Shown here: in pieces, positions 27,628 to 37,801 of the stretch | Numbering within the stretch: position 1 is the stretch's first letter | Layout of the letters: the number at the start of each line of letters is the position of its first letter | Assembly (NCBI RefSeq): GCF_001314605.1 | Contig: NZ_LIHP01000004.1 | Span: 124,001 to 188,000 of the forward strand | Source of the DNA: Marinobacter sp. HL-58 | Lineage (GTDB): Bacteria; Pseudomonadota; Gammaproteobacteria; Pseudomonadales; Oleiphilaceae | Length of the DNA: 64,000 bases | Direction of reading: 5' to 3' | The notes under the pieces: model-generated | What the model was told of the DNA's origin: nothing | The model's database searches: none | What the model saw: only the letters and a program-made list of their open reading frames with translations | Made by a program: the position numbers and the translations under genes

Positions 27628-27727
27628 TGTCGGATTTCGCTGCGCTCTATCCGACCTACGGCTCCCCGACATTACGAGTTGCCTTCAAACAATGTAGGTC
27701 GGATTAGCCAAAGGCGTAATCCGACAA
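27628..27727. repeat. REP-like paired hairpin, copy 2
   Basis: The left unit GTCGGATTTCGCTGCGCTC...CCGACCTACG and right unit TGTAGGTCGGATTAGCCAAA...AATCCGACA are inverted relative to each other with a 30-base spacer. It lies midway between elements B and C, about 54 bases from each. Confidence 0.85.
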
Positions 27728-27780
27728 CTTCTCACGGCAAAAAAGATCATTTCCCCGTAGGCCATTCATGTGTTCAACAA

Positions 27781-27885
27781 GCATGGCGACAGGGGCCTCC
27801 CAAAACCGTGGAGCGCCAGGGATGGCGCGACCGAGCCCCCATGGATGGGTTCACGGCGTGTTTTGGGAGGCCCCTGTCGCCATGC
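27781..27885 (-). repeat. Long-stem structured element, copy C (inverted)
   Basis: Arms 27781-27806 and 27860-27885 are perfectly complementary over 26 bases (GCATGGCGACAGGGG...). The core read on the minus strand shares CTCGGTC and GCGCCATCCCTGGCGC with copies A and B, but the first small hairpin is CCC-ATCCAT-GGG instead of TAC-GTCCCT-GTA, a compensated change. Confidence 0.85.
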
Positions 27886-27976
27886 GACCTGCACCCAATA
27901 ATCAGGCGCGGCGTTAGGGAAGGCCCCACAAAAGCCTAATATGCCAAACAGGAATTCACAACATAAAAAACATGAA

Positions 27977-28006
27977 TTGAGGTTATTCAAGGGGAAGCGG
28001 TAAGAT
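27977..28006 (+). promoter_or_regulatory. leuC: Predicted sigma-70 promoter of leuC
   Basis: TTGAGG, an 18-base spacer and TAAGAT, ending 49 bases before the leuC start codon in an AT-rich stretch. Confidence 0.55.
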
Positions 28007-28055
28007 GGTACTCATAGTGGTAAAACCAGAAACCCCCAGAGAGTGAGAGAGAACC

Positions 28056-29474
28056 ATGGCGGGCAAGACCTTATACGACAAATTGTGGGACGACCATCTC
28101 GTCAAACAGCGGGATGACGGCTCGGCGTTGATCTACATCGACCGGCACCTGCTTCACGAAGTCACCTCGCCGCAGGCCTTTGAAGGGCTTCGGCTGGCCG
28201 GGCGCAAGCCCTGGCGGCTGGATGCCAATCTGGCCACGCCGGACCATAACGTGCCGACCACCGACCGTGCCCGGGGTGTGGAAGGCATTGTCGACCCGGT
28301 GTCGCGGATTCAGGTGGAAACCCTGGACAGGAACTGCGACGAGTTCGGGATTCTGGAGTTCAAGATCAAGGACCAGCGCCAGGGCATTGTCCATGTAATC
28401 GGGCCCGAGCAGGGCGCGACCTTGCCGGGGATGAGCATTGTGTGCGGCGACTCCCATACTTCCACCCACGGCGCCTTCGGCTGCCTGGCCCACGGCATCG
28501 GTACCTCCGAAGTGGAGCACGTGCTGGCTACCCAGTGCCTGGTTCAGCAGAAGATGAAGAACATGCTGGTGAAGGTGAATGGCAAGCTCGGGCCTGGCGT
28601 GACCGGCAAGGACGTTGTCCTGGCCATCATCGGAAAAATAGGCACCGCCGGCGGTACAGGCCATGCCATTGAATTCGGTGGTGAGGCCATCCGTGGACTG
28701 TCCATGGAAGCGCGCATGACCATTTGCAATATGTCCATCGAGGCTGGTGCCCGTGTGGGTATGGTCGCGGTGGATCAGACCACCATTGATTACGTGAAGG
28801 ACCGTCCGTTCGCGCCGAAGGGTGAAATGCGGGACCGGGCCATCGAATACTGGAAAACCCTGCACAGCGACGAGGACGCGGTGTTCGATAAGGTGGTCGA
28901 GCTCGAAGGCTCTGAAATCATGCCGCAGGTAAGCTGGGGTACGTCTCCGGAAATGGTGGCGGGAGTGGGCGGCCATGTGCCCGACCCGGAAGCGGAAGCC
29001 GATCCCATCAAACGTGAGGGTATTGTCCGGGCTCTGAAGTACATGGGCCTCAAACCGAACATGCCGATCACCGATATCAAGCTCGACCGGGTGTTTATCG
29101 GTTCCTGCACCAACAGCCGGATCGAAGACCTCCGCGAGGCTGCCGCCGTGGTGAAAGGGCGCAAGGTGTCACCCTCGCTCAAGCAGGCCATGGTGGTACC
29201 GGGCTCCGGGCTGGTGAAGGTTCAGGCCGAACAGGAAGGCCTGGACAAGATCTTTCTCGAGGCAGGGCTTGAATGGCGTGATCCCGGCTGTTCCATGTGT
29301 CTGGCCATGAACGCCGACAAACTGGGACAGGGGGAGCATTGCGCCTCCACGTCAAACCGCAACTTCGAGGGTCGGCAGGGCTTCGGCGGGCGTACGCACC
29401 TGGTCAGCCCGGCTATGGCAGCGGCCGCTGCGATCAACGGCCACTTTGTTGATGTCCGCGAGATGATGAACTGA
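28056..29474 (+). CDS. leuC: 3-isopropylmalate dehydratase large subunit
   Basis: 472 residues, the usual length. With LeuD it isomerises 2-isopropylmalate to 3-isopropylmalate. The aconitase-type [4Fe-4S] ligands are visible in [12 protein letters not shown] and [11 protein letters not shown]. The sequence starts [16 protein letters not shown]. It is preceded by GAGAGTGAGAGAG as ribosome site. leuD follows after 17 bases, so the two subunits are co-translated from one message. Confidence 0.97.
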   Translation: MAGKTLYDKLWDDHLVKQRDDGSALIYIDRHLLHEVTSPQAFEGLRLAGRKPWRLDANLATPDHNVPTTDRARGVEGIVDPVSRIQVETLDRNCDEFGILEFKIKDQRQGIVHVIGPEQGATLPGMSIVCGDSHTSTHGAFGCLAHGIGTSEVEHVLATQCLVQQKMKNMLVKVNGKLGPGVTGKDVVLAIIGKIGTAGGTGHAIEFGGEAIRGLSMEARMTICNMSIEAGARVGMVAVDQTTIDYVKDRPFAPKGEMRDRAIEYWKTLHSDEDAVFDKVVELEGSEIMPQVSWGTSPEMVAGVGGHVPDPEAEADPIKREGIVRALKYMGLKPNMPITDIKLDRVFIGSCTNSRIEDLREAAAVVKGRKVSPSLKQAMVVPGSGLVKVQAEQEGLDKIFLEAGLEWRDPGCSMCLAMNADKLGQGEHCASTSNRNFEGRQGFGGRTHLVSPAMAAAAAINGHFVDVREMMN

Positions 29475-29491
29475 TCCACAGGAGAGACACC

Positions 29492-30139
29492 ATGCGAGCG
29501 TTAAAGCAACACAAGGGCATTGTTGCCCCCATGGACCGGTCCAATGTGGATACGGACATGATTATTCCCAAGCAGTTTCTGAAGTCCATCAAGCGCACCG
29601 GCTTCGGCCCGAACCTGTTTGATGAACTGCGCTACCTGGACGAAGGCAAGCCTGACCAGGACTGTTCAAAGCGCCCGATAAACCCGGATTTCGTGCTCAA
29701 CCAGAACCGCTACAGGAATGCCAGCGTGCTGCTGGCCCGGCGCAACTTCGGTTGTGGCTCCAGCCGCGAGCACGCCCCCTGGGCGCTGGAAGATTTCGGT
29801 TTCCGCATTATCATAGCGCCCAGTTTTGCTGATATTTTCTACAACAACTGCTTTAAGAATGGCCTGTTACCGATTGTTCTTCAAGAAGAAATTGTAGACC
29901 AGCTGTTCAGGGAGACCGAAGCGGAAGAGGGCTATCAGTTGGCGATTGACCTGGAAGCCAAGACGGTCACCACACCGTCTGGTGAGTCGTTCAGTTTCGA
30001 GGTGGACGATTTCCGCCGTCATTGTCTGCTCAACGGTCTCGACGATATCGGTGTGACCCTCGAAGATGCGGACGTGATCAGGGCGTATGAAGAGTCACGG
30101 CGGAAGACAGCGCCCTGGTTGTTCGGGGCCGGTGGTTGA
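29492..30139 (+). CDS. leuD: 3-isopropylmalate dehydratase small subunit
   Basis: 215 residues. It is the swivel-domain partner of LeuC, with the typical [20 protein letters not shown] start, [10 protein letters not shown] and the substrate-binding [13 protein letters not shown] motif. AGGAGA precedes the ATG. The 131-base gap to leuB contains a REP-like hairpin pair, an unusual interruption of a leu operon. Confidence 0.97.
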   Translation: MRALKQHKGIVAPMDRSNVDTDMIIPKQFLKSIKRTGFGPNLFDELRYLDEGKPDQDCSKRPINPDFVLNQNRYRNASVLLARRNFGCGSSREHAPWALEDFGFRIIIAPSFADIFYNNCFKNGLLPIVLQEEIVDQLFRETEAEEGYQLAIDLEAKTVTTPSGESFSFEVDDFRRHCLLNGLDDIGVTLEDADVIRAYEESRRKTAPWLFGAGG

Positions 30140-30166
30140 TATTCATTTGGTGGGTGCGAGAGGGTT

Positions 30167-30246
30167 TGTCGGATTACGCTTCGCTAATCCGACCTACATT
30201 GGATCGCAAACCGTAGGTCGGATTAGGTGAAGCCGTAATCCGACAA
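30167..30246. repeat. REP-like paired hairpin, copy 3, between leuD and leuB
   Basis: The left unit GTCGGATTACGCTTCGCTAA...CCGACCTAC and the right unit GTAGGTCGGATTAGGTGAAG...AATCCGACA occupy most of the leuD-leuB gap. The left hairpin here is more regular than in copies 1 and 2: GTCGGATTA pairs with TAATCCGAC. Confidence 0.85.
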
Positions 30247-30270
30247 TGTAAACATTTCAAAGGAAACAAA

Positions 30271-31344
30271 ATGTCCCGAAATATCCTTTTACTCCCGGGC
30301 GACGGCATTGGCCCGGAGATCGTTGCCGAGGCCGAGAAGGTCCTGCACAAGATCAACGATAACTTCAGCCTGGGCCTGAACTTTGAGTCCGCTCTGGTCG
30401 GTGGCGCGGCGATTGACGAGAACGATACGCCACTCCCCGATGAAACCCTGGCCAAGGCCCGCAAGGCAGACGCGATTCTCCTGGGCGCCGTCGGTGGACC
30501 CCGGTGGGACAGTCGGCCCATGGCCAGCCGTCCCGAGAAAGGATTGCTGGGCCTGCGTTCCAACCTGGAACTGTTCGCAAATCTTCGTCCCGCTATTCTC
30601 TATCCCCAACTGGCTTCGGCTTCCTCCCTGAAACCGGAAGTGGTTTCCGGGCTGGATATCATGATTGTCCGTGAGCTGACCGGCGGTATTTACTTCGGCC
30701 AGCCCCGGGGTGTCCGTGAGCTGGAAAGTGGAGAGCGCCAGGGCTACAACACCTACGCCTACACCGAATCGGAAATTCGTCGTATTGGCCGGGTGGCATT
30801 TGAAGCCGCCCAGCAGCGGGGCAAGAAGCTGTGTTCCGTTGACAAGGCCAACGTTCTGGAAGTCACTGTCTTGTGGCGGGAAATCATGGAAGACCTGCGC
30901 CGGGAGTACCCGGATGTGGAGCTCTCCCACATGTACGTCGACAACGCTGCCATGCAGCTGGTCCGGGCGCCGAAACAGTTCGATGTGATTGTGACTGGCA
31001 ACATGTTTGGTGATATTCTTTCCGACGAAGCGGCAATGCTGACGGGCTCCATCGGTATGCTGCCGTCTGCTTCCCTGAATTCCGAGAAGCAGGGCATGTA
31101 TGAGCCTTGCCATGGTTCCGCACCCGATATTGCGGGCAAGGGCATTGCCAATCCGCTGGCCACCATTCTCAGTGTCGCCATGATGTTGCGTTACAGTCTT
31201 GGCGAGGACAAAGCCGCAGGGGCCATTGAGGCGGCGGTCAGCAAGGTGCTGGATCAGGGCCTGAGAACGGCGGATATCATGTCTGCCGATGGCCGGAAAG
31301 TATCGACCCGTGAAATGGGAGATGCGGTTCTGGCGGCGCTCTGA
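30271..31344 (+). CDS. leuB: 3-isopropylmalate dehydrogenase
   Basis: 357 residues. NAD-dependent oxidative decarboxylation in leucine synthesis. The start is [18 protein letters not shown]; other landmarks are [24 protein letters not shown], the metal and substrate site [15 protein letters not shown] and the NAD site [24 protein letters not shown] is the ribosome site. Separated from leuD by a structured repeat, so its expression may be uncoupled from leuCD. Confidence 0.97.
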   Translation: MSRNILLLPGDGIGPEIVAEAEKVLHKINDNFSLGLNFESALVGGAAIDENDTPLPDETLAKARKADAILLGAVGGPRWDSRPMASRPEKGLLGLRSNLELFANLRPAILYPQLASASSLKPEVVSGLDIMIVRELTGGIYFGQPRGVRELESGERQGYNTYAYTESEIRRIGRVAFEAAQQRGKKLCSVDKANVLEVTVLWREIMEDLRREYPDVELSHMYVDNAAMQLVRAPKQFDVIVTGNMFGDILSDEAAMLTGSIGMLPSASLNSEKQGMYEPCHGSAPDIAGKGIANPLATILSVAMMLRYSLGEDKAAGAIEAAVSKVLDQGLRTADIMSADGRKVSTREMGDAVLAAL

Positions 31345-31463
31345 GGCCGGCAGTTATTTGAGACCCGACGACAACGCGATGCTGTTGTCGCGGGATCATC
31401 CATCCTGTCCCTGCCAGCGATAAAGGCAGAGGGCGGGCATAAAACGAGGTTCAAAGGTCGCAC

Positions 31464-32579
31464 ATGAAGCGAGTTGGACTTATTGGCTGGCGCGGTATGG
31501 TGGGCTCTGTCCTCATGCAGCGTATGCGTGAAGAAAATGATTTTGCGGATATCGAACCGATCTTCTTTACCACCTCCCAGGCTGGCAAACCGGCCCCGGA
31601 CGTGGGGAAAGAGGGCGTGCCTGTGCTGCAGGACGCATTCGATATCGACACCCTGAAAACGCTGGACGTGGTGGTTACCTGTCAGGGTGGCGATTACACC
31701 GGTGCGGTATACCAGAAACTCCGTGATGCCGGATGGCAGGGTTACTGGATCGACGCCGCCTCCACACTGCGGATGGTTGATCACTCCGTGATCGTGCTGG
31801 ACCCGGTCAATCGAAATGTGATTGATGACGCACTGGCGAAGGGCGTGAAGGATTATGTTGGCGGAAACTGCACCGTCAGCCTGATGATGCTGGCCCTGGG
31901 CGGCCTGCTGGAGCAGGACCTGATCGAATGGGTCTCCCCCATGACCTACCAGGCAGCGTCCGGTTCAGGCGCGCAGAATATGCGAGAACTGCTGAACCAG
32001 ATGGGTGAGCTCAAGAATGCCGTGGGCGATGAGCTGGCGGATCCTTCTTCGGCTATCCTGGAGATTGACCGCAAGGTTACCGATACCATGCGCTCTGACG
32101 GATTCCCTACCGAGCACTTTGAAGTGCCTCTGGCGGGCAGCCTGATTCCGTTTATCGACAAACAACTCGATAACGGTATGAGCAAGGAAGAATGGAAAGC
32201 GGGGGTTGAAACCAACAAGATTCTCGGTCGCAGCGACAACCCGATTCCTATCGATGGAATCTGCGTTCGCATCGGTGCCATGCGCTCTCACAGTCAGGCG
32301 CTGACCATCAAGCTGAAGAAGGATCTTCCGGTATCCGAAATCGAGTCAATACTGGCCAAAGCCAACGATTGGGTGAAAGTGATTCCCAACGAACGTGACG
32401 CCACTATACGGGAACTCACGCCGGCGAAAGTCACCGGAACCCTGAGCGTACCCATTGGCCGAATCCGCAAACTTTCCATGGGGCCGGAGTACATCTCTGC
32501 CTTTACGGTCGGTGACCAGTTGCTGTGGGGCGCTGCGGAGCCACTGCGACGGATGCTTCGCATCCTTCAGGAAAAGTAG
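31464..32579 (+). CDS. asd: Aspartate-semialdehyde dehydrogenase
   Basis: 371 residues. It reduces aspartyl phosphate to the semialdehyde for lysine, methionine and threonine synthesis. The start [20 protein letters not shown] has the NADP-binding GWRGMVGS, and the nucleophile is Cys136 in [11 protein letters not shown]. This is the longer gammaproteobacterial type of about 370 residues. It follows leuB by 119 bases with two possible hairpins between, and is followed by a terminator. The leuB-asd-fimV order is the one found in Pseudomonas. Confidence 0.97.
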   Translation: MKRVGLIGWRGMVGSVLMQRMREENDFADIEPIFFTTSQAGKPAPDVGKEGVPVLQDAFDIDTLKTLDVVVTCQGGDYTGAVYQKLRDAGWQGYWIDAASTLRMVDHSVIVLDPVNRNVIDDALAKGVKDYVGGNCTVSLMMLALGGLLEQDLIEWVSPMTYQAASGSGAQNMRELLNQMGELKNAVGDELADPSSAILEIDRKVTDTMRSDGFPTEHFEVPLAGSLIPFIDKQLDNGMSKEEWKAGVETNKILGRSDNPIPIDGICVRIGAMRSHSQALTIKLKKDLPVSEIESILAKANDWVKVIPNERDATIRELTPAKVTGTLSVPIGRIRKLSMGPEYISAFTVGDQLLWGAAEPLRRMLRILQEK

Positions 32580-32963
32580 CGCGGTCCCGCAGTGGGCAAG
32601 ATTATGCCAACTGTGTCCGGTTTCAGAGAACCGGTTGGGGGCGGAGGCTGAAATACGCCTCCGCCCCTGTTATTTTCAGAGGCGTTTTTGTACATGTTTG
32701 CGGTTCGGTGAGCTAGACTCTGGCTGATCTGGGGAACCGGATCATCGTTCGGTAACAATATGTTCCCCACCATTTATGAAAAAATGGTGCAAGGACTGCG
32801 GCTGATTGATTGATAAAAGAGGTATTATCAACAATACTTGCCCAACCAAATATTAAAAACATTACATAATAACGATAGTAATCAAGACGGAAGTCATCCA
32901 ACCTCGTCCGATATCTGTTCGAAATGGGCAGTAACGAATAACGGAGACTGGTAAGGAAAAAGC
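32580..32963. other. Intergenic region asd-fimV
   Basis: 384 bases. The left third contains CCGGTT-TCAGAG-AACCGG and the asd terminator. The right half is AT-rich, as expected for the fimV promoter region; TACATAAT near 32868 could be a -10 but no well-spaced -35 was found. No gene is supported. Confidence 0.6.
32638..32680 (+). terminator. Intrinsic terminator of asd
   Basis: GGGGCGGAGGC and GCCTCCGCCCC form an 11-base stem around an eight-base loop, followed by TGTTATTTT. Confidence 0.8.
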
Positions 32964-35900
32964 ATGAAGGTACGCAAGCTTGCGGTTGCTCTGGCTCTGG
33001 CGGGAGGGCTCGGTTCCGGCGTCGCACAGGCCCTGGGTCTGGGAGAAATCGAATTACAGTCCTATCTGAATGAGCCTCTGGACGCGGAGATCACTCTGCG
33101 TAAAAGCGAGGGAGTTGACCCCGGTGATGTGTTTGTAGACATCGCCTCCGAGTCAGCCTACGAACGTGTGGGCATAGACCGGAATTATTTCCTTACCAAA
33201 CTGGATTTCGAGGTGACTACCGCCAGCGATGGCAGCCTGGTAGTCAATGTCTCCTCAAGGGAACCGCTACGGGAACCCTACCTCAATTTCCTGCTTGAAG
33301 TGACCTGGCCCAATGGCCGGTTGATGCGCGAATATGCCGTGCTGGTTGATCCACCGGTATACGCAGAAGACTCCGGGGTAGAGGAAGAGGTTGCCGCTCC
33401 CGCCACTCGCGAGGCAGCCCAGCCGTCGCAGCAGCAGGATGAGCCCCGCAGCCAGGCCCGTGAGCAGGAGCCTCAGCGCGCTTCCAGCCAGCGTCCGCGC
33501 ACCCTTGACCCCACAAAGGCATCGGATACCCTCTGGAATATTGCCGCCAGTGTTCGCCCTGACAGCAGTGTGTCCATGCAGCAGGTGATGCTCGCGCTGC
33601 AGGATCTGAATCCGGATGCCTTCATGGGTGGCAACATCAATCGCCTGAAGCGTGGTGAAGTTCTGCGTGTGCCGGATATGGAAGACATTCGCAGCCGGTC
33701 CCGTGCCGAAGCCAACAGGCTGGTGGCGGCCCAGAATGAAGAATTCTCGAGCCCAGAACGCACCGTCGACGCGACAGATGAGGGTGCGGATGCCGATGTT
33801 GCTTCCGGCCAGGCCGGCGAAGGAGCTACCAGCGGTGATGAGCTTAGATTGCTGGCCAGTGAGGACACCGGTTCCCGGGATGCCGATGAAGGCGGTTCTG
33901 CGGGCGGTGATGGCGATACCGAAGGCGGTGTGGATGCCGGTTCTGCGGTTGCCATGGAAGAGCTGGAAAGCGCGCGCCGGGAGAACGAAGAGCTCAGCGG
34001 CCGAGTGGATGACCTGCAGGAGCAGGTAGAGACTCTCCAGCGTCTGCTGGAACTGAAGAACACACAGCTTGCCGAGATTCAGCAAACAGAAGGCGAAGAG
34101 GCGGGCGGTGATCAACCCGCCGACGCAGCCGATGAAGAAACGCTGTCAGATGAGGTAGCTGAAGAAGACGTTGACGCCGGTGATGAAGCCGATACCGAGG
34201 CTGACGTCGCTGCTGCAGACGCAGAATCTGACGACGCCTCTGAGTCTGAAATGGGCCAGGGTGAGGATGATACGGCCTCTGGTGAGGAGGAAACCGTTGC
34301 CGAGGACGACGCTGCTGAGACCGCTGTGGAAGAAGACAGTGGCACAGCGGACGAGGACCTTGCTGCTGACGAGTCGGAAACAGCCGTCGCGTCGGAGGAT
34401 GATGAAGACCGGGAAGAAGAGGCCGAGGCTGCTGCACCGTCAGCGGAGCAGCCGAGCCAGGAACCCTCTACGCCGCCCGCTCAGCCAGATAAGGGCTTCC
34501 CGGACAATATCATTAGCGCTATCACCAACAACCCCACGTATCAGATCGCCTTGGGCGGTGGCCTGGTGGTCCTGTTGTTGCTGTTGCTGTTGCTGGCCCG
34601 TCGTAACGCCAATCGCGAGAAGGAATTCTACGACCAGCTCAATGGCGAAACCGAAGGTGAAACCGATTCCTTTGATCTCACCCTGGATGATGAAGAAGTT
34701 GGTGAGGGCCCTGATGGCGACCCGCTGGCCGAAGCCGACGCCTACATTGCCTATGGCCGGATGGATCAGGCCGCCCAGTCCCTCGAAACCGCCATCTCCC
34801 GTGAGCCGAGCCGTTCTGACCTGCGGCTGAAACTCCTGGGAGTCTATGCAGATACGCAGGACCGGGCATCGTTCGAGAAGCAATTGAGAGAAGTCGAGGC
34901 CCTGGAAGATGAGCAGGCGATTGCCGAAGCCCATCAATTGCGCTCGCGCCTTGAAGAAGCCGAGTCAATGCCCAGCATTGACGATCTCGAGTCGCAATTG
35001 CGGTCCGACTCCTTCGATACCGGCAGCGAGTCTACAACGGAGACTGCCGGGACTCAGGAGGAAGACAGTCTGTCTGATGAGTTTGCTTCCGACCGATACG
35101 AATCCCGCCCGGAAGAGGAAGATGAAGACGAGTTCGGGAGCCTGGAAACCGACTTCTCGGAACTCGATCTTGACGAACAGGAAGAAGCCGAAGCTGCCAG
35201 GGAGTCCGGACCGGACGATATGATCGAATACGATCTCTCTGACATTGGGTCCCCGGAGGATGATTCCGCGGAGGCCAATGCGGAGGATACATTGAGCGAA
35301 TCAGATACTGATGAGCTTACGGATGATGCCTTCGACTTCACCCTGGAGGATGAATCTTCCAAAGAAGGCGACGATGACGATCTGAGTCTTGAGCTCGATG
35401 ATCTTGAGACTGACACGGAAGCCAGTGCAGCAAAAGAAGCGGCTGGAGCGGAAGACGAAGCTGATGAATTTGCGTCACTGGAGCTTGATGAAGCGGACCT
35501 TGAAAGCCCGGAGCCTGAAACTGCTGAAACCGGCGATGCCGAGCCGGAAGAGGCTTACCGTCAGGAAGGCGACCTTGATTCGCTGGATGAGTCATTCCTG
35601 GACGAACTGGACGCCGAGCTGGACAAGGTTGCCAGTGACGACGAGGTATCCACGGGCAGTGACGAAGACGAGCTTGAGGATCTGGAGCTTGATGTTTCCG
35701 ACGAGGATCTGGCGCTGATGGAAGAATTTGCCGACTCTGGCGATTCCGCCGGAACTGATGCAGAAGACGACTCGGCACCACTGGACAAAGAACTGGGCCT
35801 TGAAGATGCCCTGAGTGGTGAAGAACCGGCCAGCCCGGAAGAGACGGTTGCCGGTGCCGAAGCGGTTGAGGATGAACTGCCGGATCTGGGGGATGAGACC

Positions 35901-36161
35901 GAGGAAGAGCCCCCGGTTGCCTCCGATGCGGCAGCTGGTGCCTCACGATCCGCCGATATCGACGAGTCTGAACTTGGTGATGACGATGACTTCGATTTCC
36001 TGTCGGGAACCGATGAGGCGTCAACCAAGCTGGATCTTGCCAGGGCCTATGTGGAAATGGGTGATGTGGACGGCGCCCGGGATATCCTCGAGGAAGTCGC
36101 ACTGGAAGGAAATGAGGAGCAGAAAGCGGAAGCGCAGGATCTCCTTAAAAATCTGTCCTGA
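32964..36161 (+). CDS. fimV: FimV-family polar landmark / pilus assembly protein
   Basis: 1065 residues. A signal peptide (cleavage near AQA, residue 25) is followed by the conserved FimV periplasmic domain to about residue 130 and a LysM-like segment (SDTLWNIAASVRP) at about 185-235. A coiled coil runs over about 328-372. A very acidic linker leads to one membrane helix at about 526-548 with eight consecutive Leu. The cytoplasmic part has a TPR-like unit at about 585-640, a second long Asp/Glu-rich region, and the C-terminal FimV motif LDLARAYVEMGDVDGARDIL. It organises type IV pili and polar proteins through peptidoglycan binding. AAGGA precedes the ATG. Confidence 0.93.
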   Translation: MKVRKLAVALALAGGLGSGVAQALGLGEIELQSYLNEPLDAEITLRKSEGVDPGDVFVDIASESAYERVGIDRNYFLTKLDFEVTTASDGSLVVNVSSREPLREPYLNFLLEVTWPNGRLMREYAVLVDPPVYAEDSGVEEEVAAPATREAAQPSQQQDEPRSQAREQEPQRASSQRPRTLDPTKASDTLWNIAASVRPDSSVSMQQVMLALQDLNPDAFMGGNINRLKRGEVLRVPDMEDIRSRSRAEANRLVAAQNEEFSSPERTVDATDEGADADVASGQAGEGATSGDELRLLASEDTGSRDADEGGSAGGDGDTEGGVDAGSAVAMEELESARRENEELSGRVDDLQEQVETLQRLLELKNTQLAEIQQTEGEEAGGDQPADAADEETLSDEVAEEDVDAGDEADTEADVAAADAESDDASESEMGQGEDDTASGEEETVAEDDAAETAVEEDSGTADEDLAADESETAVASEDDEDREEEAEAAAPSAEQPSQEPSTPPAQPDKGFPDNIISAITNNPTYQIALGGGLVVLLLLLLLLARRNANREKEFYDQLNGETEGETDSFDLTLDDEEVGEGPDGDPLAEADAYIAYGRMDQAAQSLETAISREPSRSDLRLKLLGVYADTQDRASFEKQLREVEALEDEQAIAEAHQLRSRLEEAESMPSIDDLESQLRSDSFDTGSESTTETAGTQEEDSLSDEFASDRYESRPEEEDEDEFGSLETDFSELDLDEQEEAEAARESGPDDMIEYDLSDIGSPEDDSAEANAEDTLSESDTDELTDDAFDFTLEDESSKEGDDDDLSLELDDLETDTEASAAKEAAGAEDEADEFASLELDEADLESPEPETAETGDAEPEEAYRQEGDLDSLDESFLDELDAELDKVASDDEVSTGSDEDELEDLELDVSDEDLALMEEFADSGDSAGTDAEDDSAPLDKELGLEDALSGEEPASPEETVAGAEAVEDELPDLGDETEEEPPVASDAAAGASRSADIDESELGDDDDFDFLSGTDEASTKLDLARAYVEMGDVDGARDILEEVALEGNEEQKAEAQDLLKNLS

Positions 36162-36187
36162 TTCGTTATAATCAGCGCAGGAAACGC

Positions 36188-36237
36188 AAAACGCCGGCTA
36201 CCGGGCCACGCCCGGAACAAATGCCGGCGTTTTGTTT
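36188..36237 (+). terminator. Nested-hairpin terminator after fimV
   Basis: AACGCCGGC (36190-36198) pairs with GCCGGCGTT (36223-36231). An inner hairpin CCGGGC-CAC-GCCCGG is enclosed, and the tail is TTTTGTTTTG. Confidence 0.85.
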
Positions 36238-36267
36238 TGTTATCAGCACCGTAATCCGGACACGTCA

Positions 36268-37164
36268 TTGTTTCTTACACCGCAACCACTGACCACCGAC
36301 ACATCCATCGGGGCGGGCCGTGTCGCACTGGCCTTCGAATACGATGGCCGGGGCTTTCACGGCTGGCAATATCAGAAATCCGGAGTTCGTTCCGTCCAGG
36401 GTGAGCTTACCCGGGCTGTGTCGAAGGTCGCCGACCATCCGGTGGACCTGGTGTGTGCCGGGCGCACGGATGCGGGTGTCCACGCCAGTTACCAGATAGC
36501 CCATTTCGAAACGCCTTCTGTGCGAAACCCGAGGTCCTGGGTGATGGGCATCAACACGTCCCTTCCGGCAGACATTGCGGTGCACTGGGCGGGCAACGGG
36601 GTTGGTGACTTTCACGCCCGGTTTTCGGCAACCTATCGCCGCTACCGTTACATTATCTACAACCATCCGGTGCGACCGGGCATCCTCAGCGGTCAGGTCA
36701 GCTGGACGTTCCGCCCCCTCGATGCTCCGGTGATGGATCGGGCCGCTCAGTTTCTCAAGGGCGAACATGATTTTTCGTCCTTCCGTGCCGCGGGTTGCCA
36801 GTCCCGATCCCCCATTCGTTTTCTGGAAGCCATCAACGTAACCCGAAAGGGTGAGTTCATCGTAATTGATGTTCAGGCCAATGCATTTCTGCACCATATG
36901 GTCCGGAATATTGCCGGCGCTCTGATGGCCGTTGGAGCAGGGAAGCAGCACCCGGAATGGATTCGTGAGATACTTGAAACCAGAGACAGGACCGCAGCGG
37001 GTGTAACCGCACCGCCACATGGGTTGTACCTGGTGGATGTGGGGTACCCCGACGAGTTTTCGATACCGGCAGCGCAATGCGGGCCGGGTTTCGTGGTGCC
37101 CTGGTTCAGCCCTGCTGACAACCGGCCGCGCGATCCGACTCATATTCACCGAAAGCAGCGATAG
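36268..37164 (+). CDS. truA: tRNA pseudouridine(38-40) synthase TruA
   Basis: 298 residues from a TTG at 36268 (MFLTPQPL...). Another TTG at 36232 lies inside the fimV terminator T-tract and is an unlikely start; no ATG or GTG is available before the conserved region [19 protein letters not shown]. The catalytic Asp is in [11 protein letters not shown], and the C-terminal half has [13 protein letters not shown]. It modifies U38-U40 of many tRNAs. The start call is the uncertain part; no good ribosome site is visible. First gene of the truA-trpF block. Confidence 0.92.
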   Translation: MFLTPQPLTTDTSIGAGRVALAFEYDGRGFHGWQYQKSGVRSVQGELTRAVSKVADHPVDLVCAGRTDAGVHASYQIAHFETPSVRNPRSWVMGINTSLPADIAVHWAGNGVGDFHARFSATYRRYRYIIYNHPVRPGILSGQVSWTFRPLDAPVMDRAAQFLKGEHDFSSFRAAGCQSRSPIRFLEAINVTRKGEFIVIDVQANAFLHHMVRNIAGALMAVGAGKQHPEWIREILETRDRTAAGVTAPPHGLYLVDVGYPDEFSIPAAQCGPGFVVPWFSPADNRPRDPTHIHRKQR

Positions 37165-37171
37165 AACTCCT

Positions 37172-37801
37172 ATGAGAACGCGAGTAAAAATCTGCGGGAT
37201 CACCCGGAAACAGGACGCGATTGCAGCCTCCGCCGCCGGGGCGGATGCCCTCGGGTTCGTGTTCTACGAGCCCAGTCCACGGTGTGTGACGCCGCAGGTG
37301 GCCCGGGACCTTGTCGGGGTTGTGCCGCCATTTGTAGTGGCCACCGGACTGTTCGTTAACCCGGACGCAGACTATGTGAAACACGTGCTGTCGCAGGTAC
37401 CACTGGATCTGCTCCAGTTTCACGGCGACGAATCACCGGAATTCTGCAACAGTTTCGGAATGCGCTGGATCAAAGCAATACGGGTGCGGCAACGTTCGGA
37501 CATTGAGAACGCGTTTCGCGAATTCCACCAGGCCAGCGGGTTGCTGGTGGACGCCTGGGACCCGCAAAAGTATGGCGGTACCGGCCAGGCCTTCAACTGG
37601 TCGCTGATTCCGCAAAGCCGCCCGTTGCCACTGATATTGGCCGGCGGGCTGGCTTCTGATAACGTATCCCGCGCTGTAGCGCAGGTCCGGCCCTGGGCTG
37701 TCGATGTCAGTGGTGGTGTGGAAAGCAGCAAAGGTATCAAAGACGTCGAGAAGATCACTGATTTTATAAACGAGGTTCACCGTGTCGATGAAACTGACTG
37801 A
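37172..37801 (+). CDS. trpF: Phosphoribosylanthranilate isomerase
   Basis: 209 residues from the ATG at 37172, which gives the standard N-terminus [16 protein letters not shown]. Cys8 in KICGIT is the catalytic base, and the acid Asp is in LLVDAWD-type [11 protein letters not shown]. It catalyses the Amadori rearrangement of tryptophan synthesis in a TIM barrel. It starts seven bases after truA and overlaps trpB by 20 bases, so it belongs to one transcript. Confidence 0.96.
   Translation: MRTRVKICGITRKQDAIAASAAGADALGFVFYEPSPRCVTPQVARDLVGVVPPFVVATGLFVNPDADYVKHVLSQVPLDLLQFHGDESPEFCNSFGMRWIKAIRVRQRSDIENAFREFHQASGLLVDAWDPQKYGGTGQAFNWSLIPQSRPLPLILAGGLASDNVSRAVAQVRPWAVDVSGGVESSKGIKDVEKITDFINEVHRVDETD

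Larger units (their letters stand above)
27429..28055. other. Repeat-rich intergenic region before leuC
   Basis: 627 bases without a credible gene. It contains long-stem element B (27471-27573), REP-like pair 2 (27628-27727), element C in the opposite orientation (27781-27885) and, closest to leuC, an AT-rich stretch with a predicted promoter (27977-28006). Small reading frames across B and C are by-products of the repeats. Confidence 0.8.

Noticed and set aside
27628..27727. Possible CRISPR array from recurrent GTCGGATT units
   Set aside because: Units occur as inverted pairs at three separate loci, not as evenly spaced direct repeats with unique spacers, and no cas genes are present.
31345..31463. 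Possible lysine riboswitch upstream of asd
   Set aside because: The gap is only 119 bases and holds two simple hairpins (CGACAAC/GTTGTCG and CTGCC/GGCAG); the size and conserved elements of the lysine aptamer are absent.
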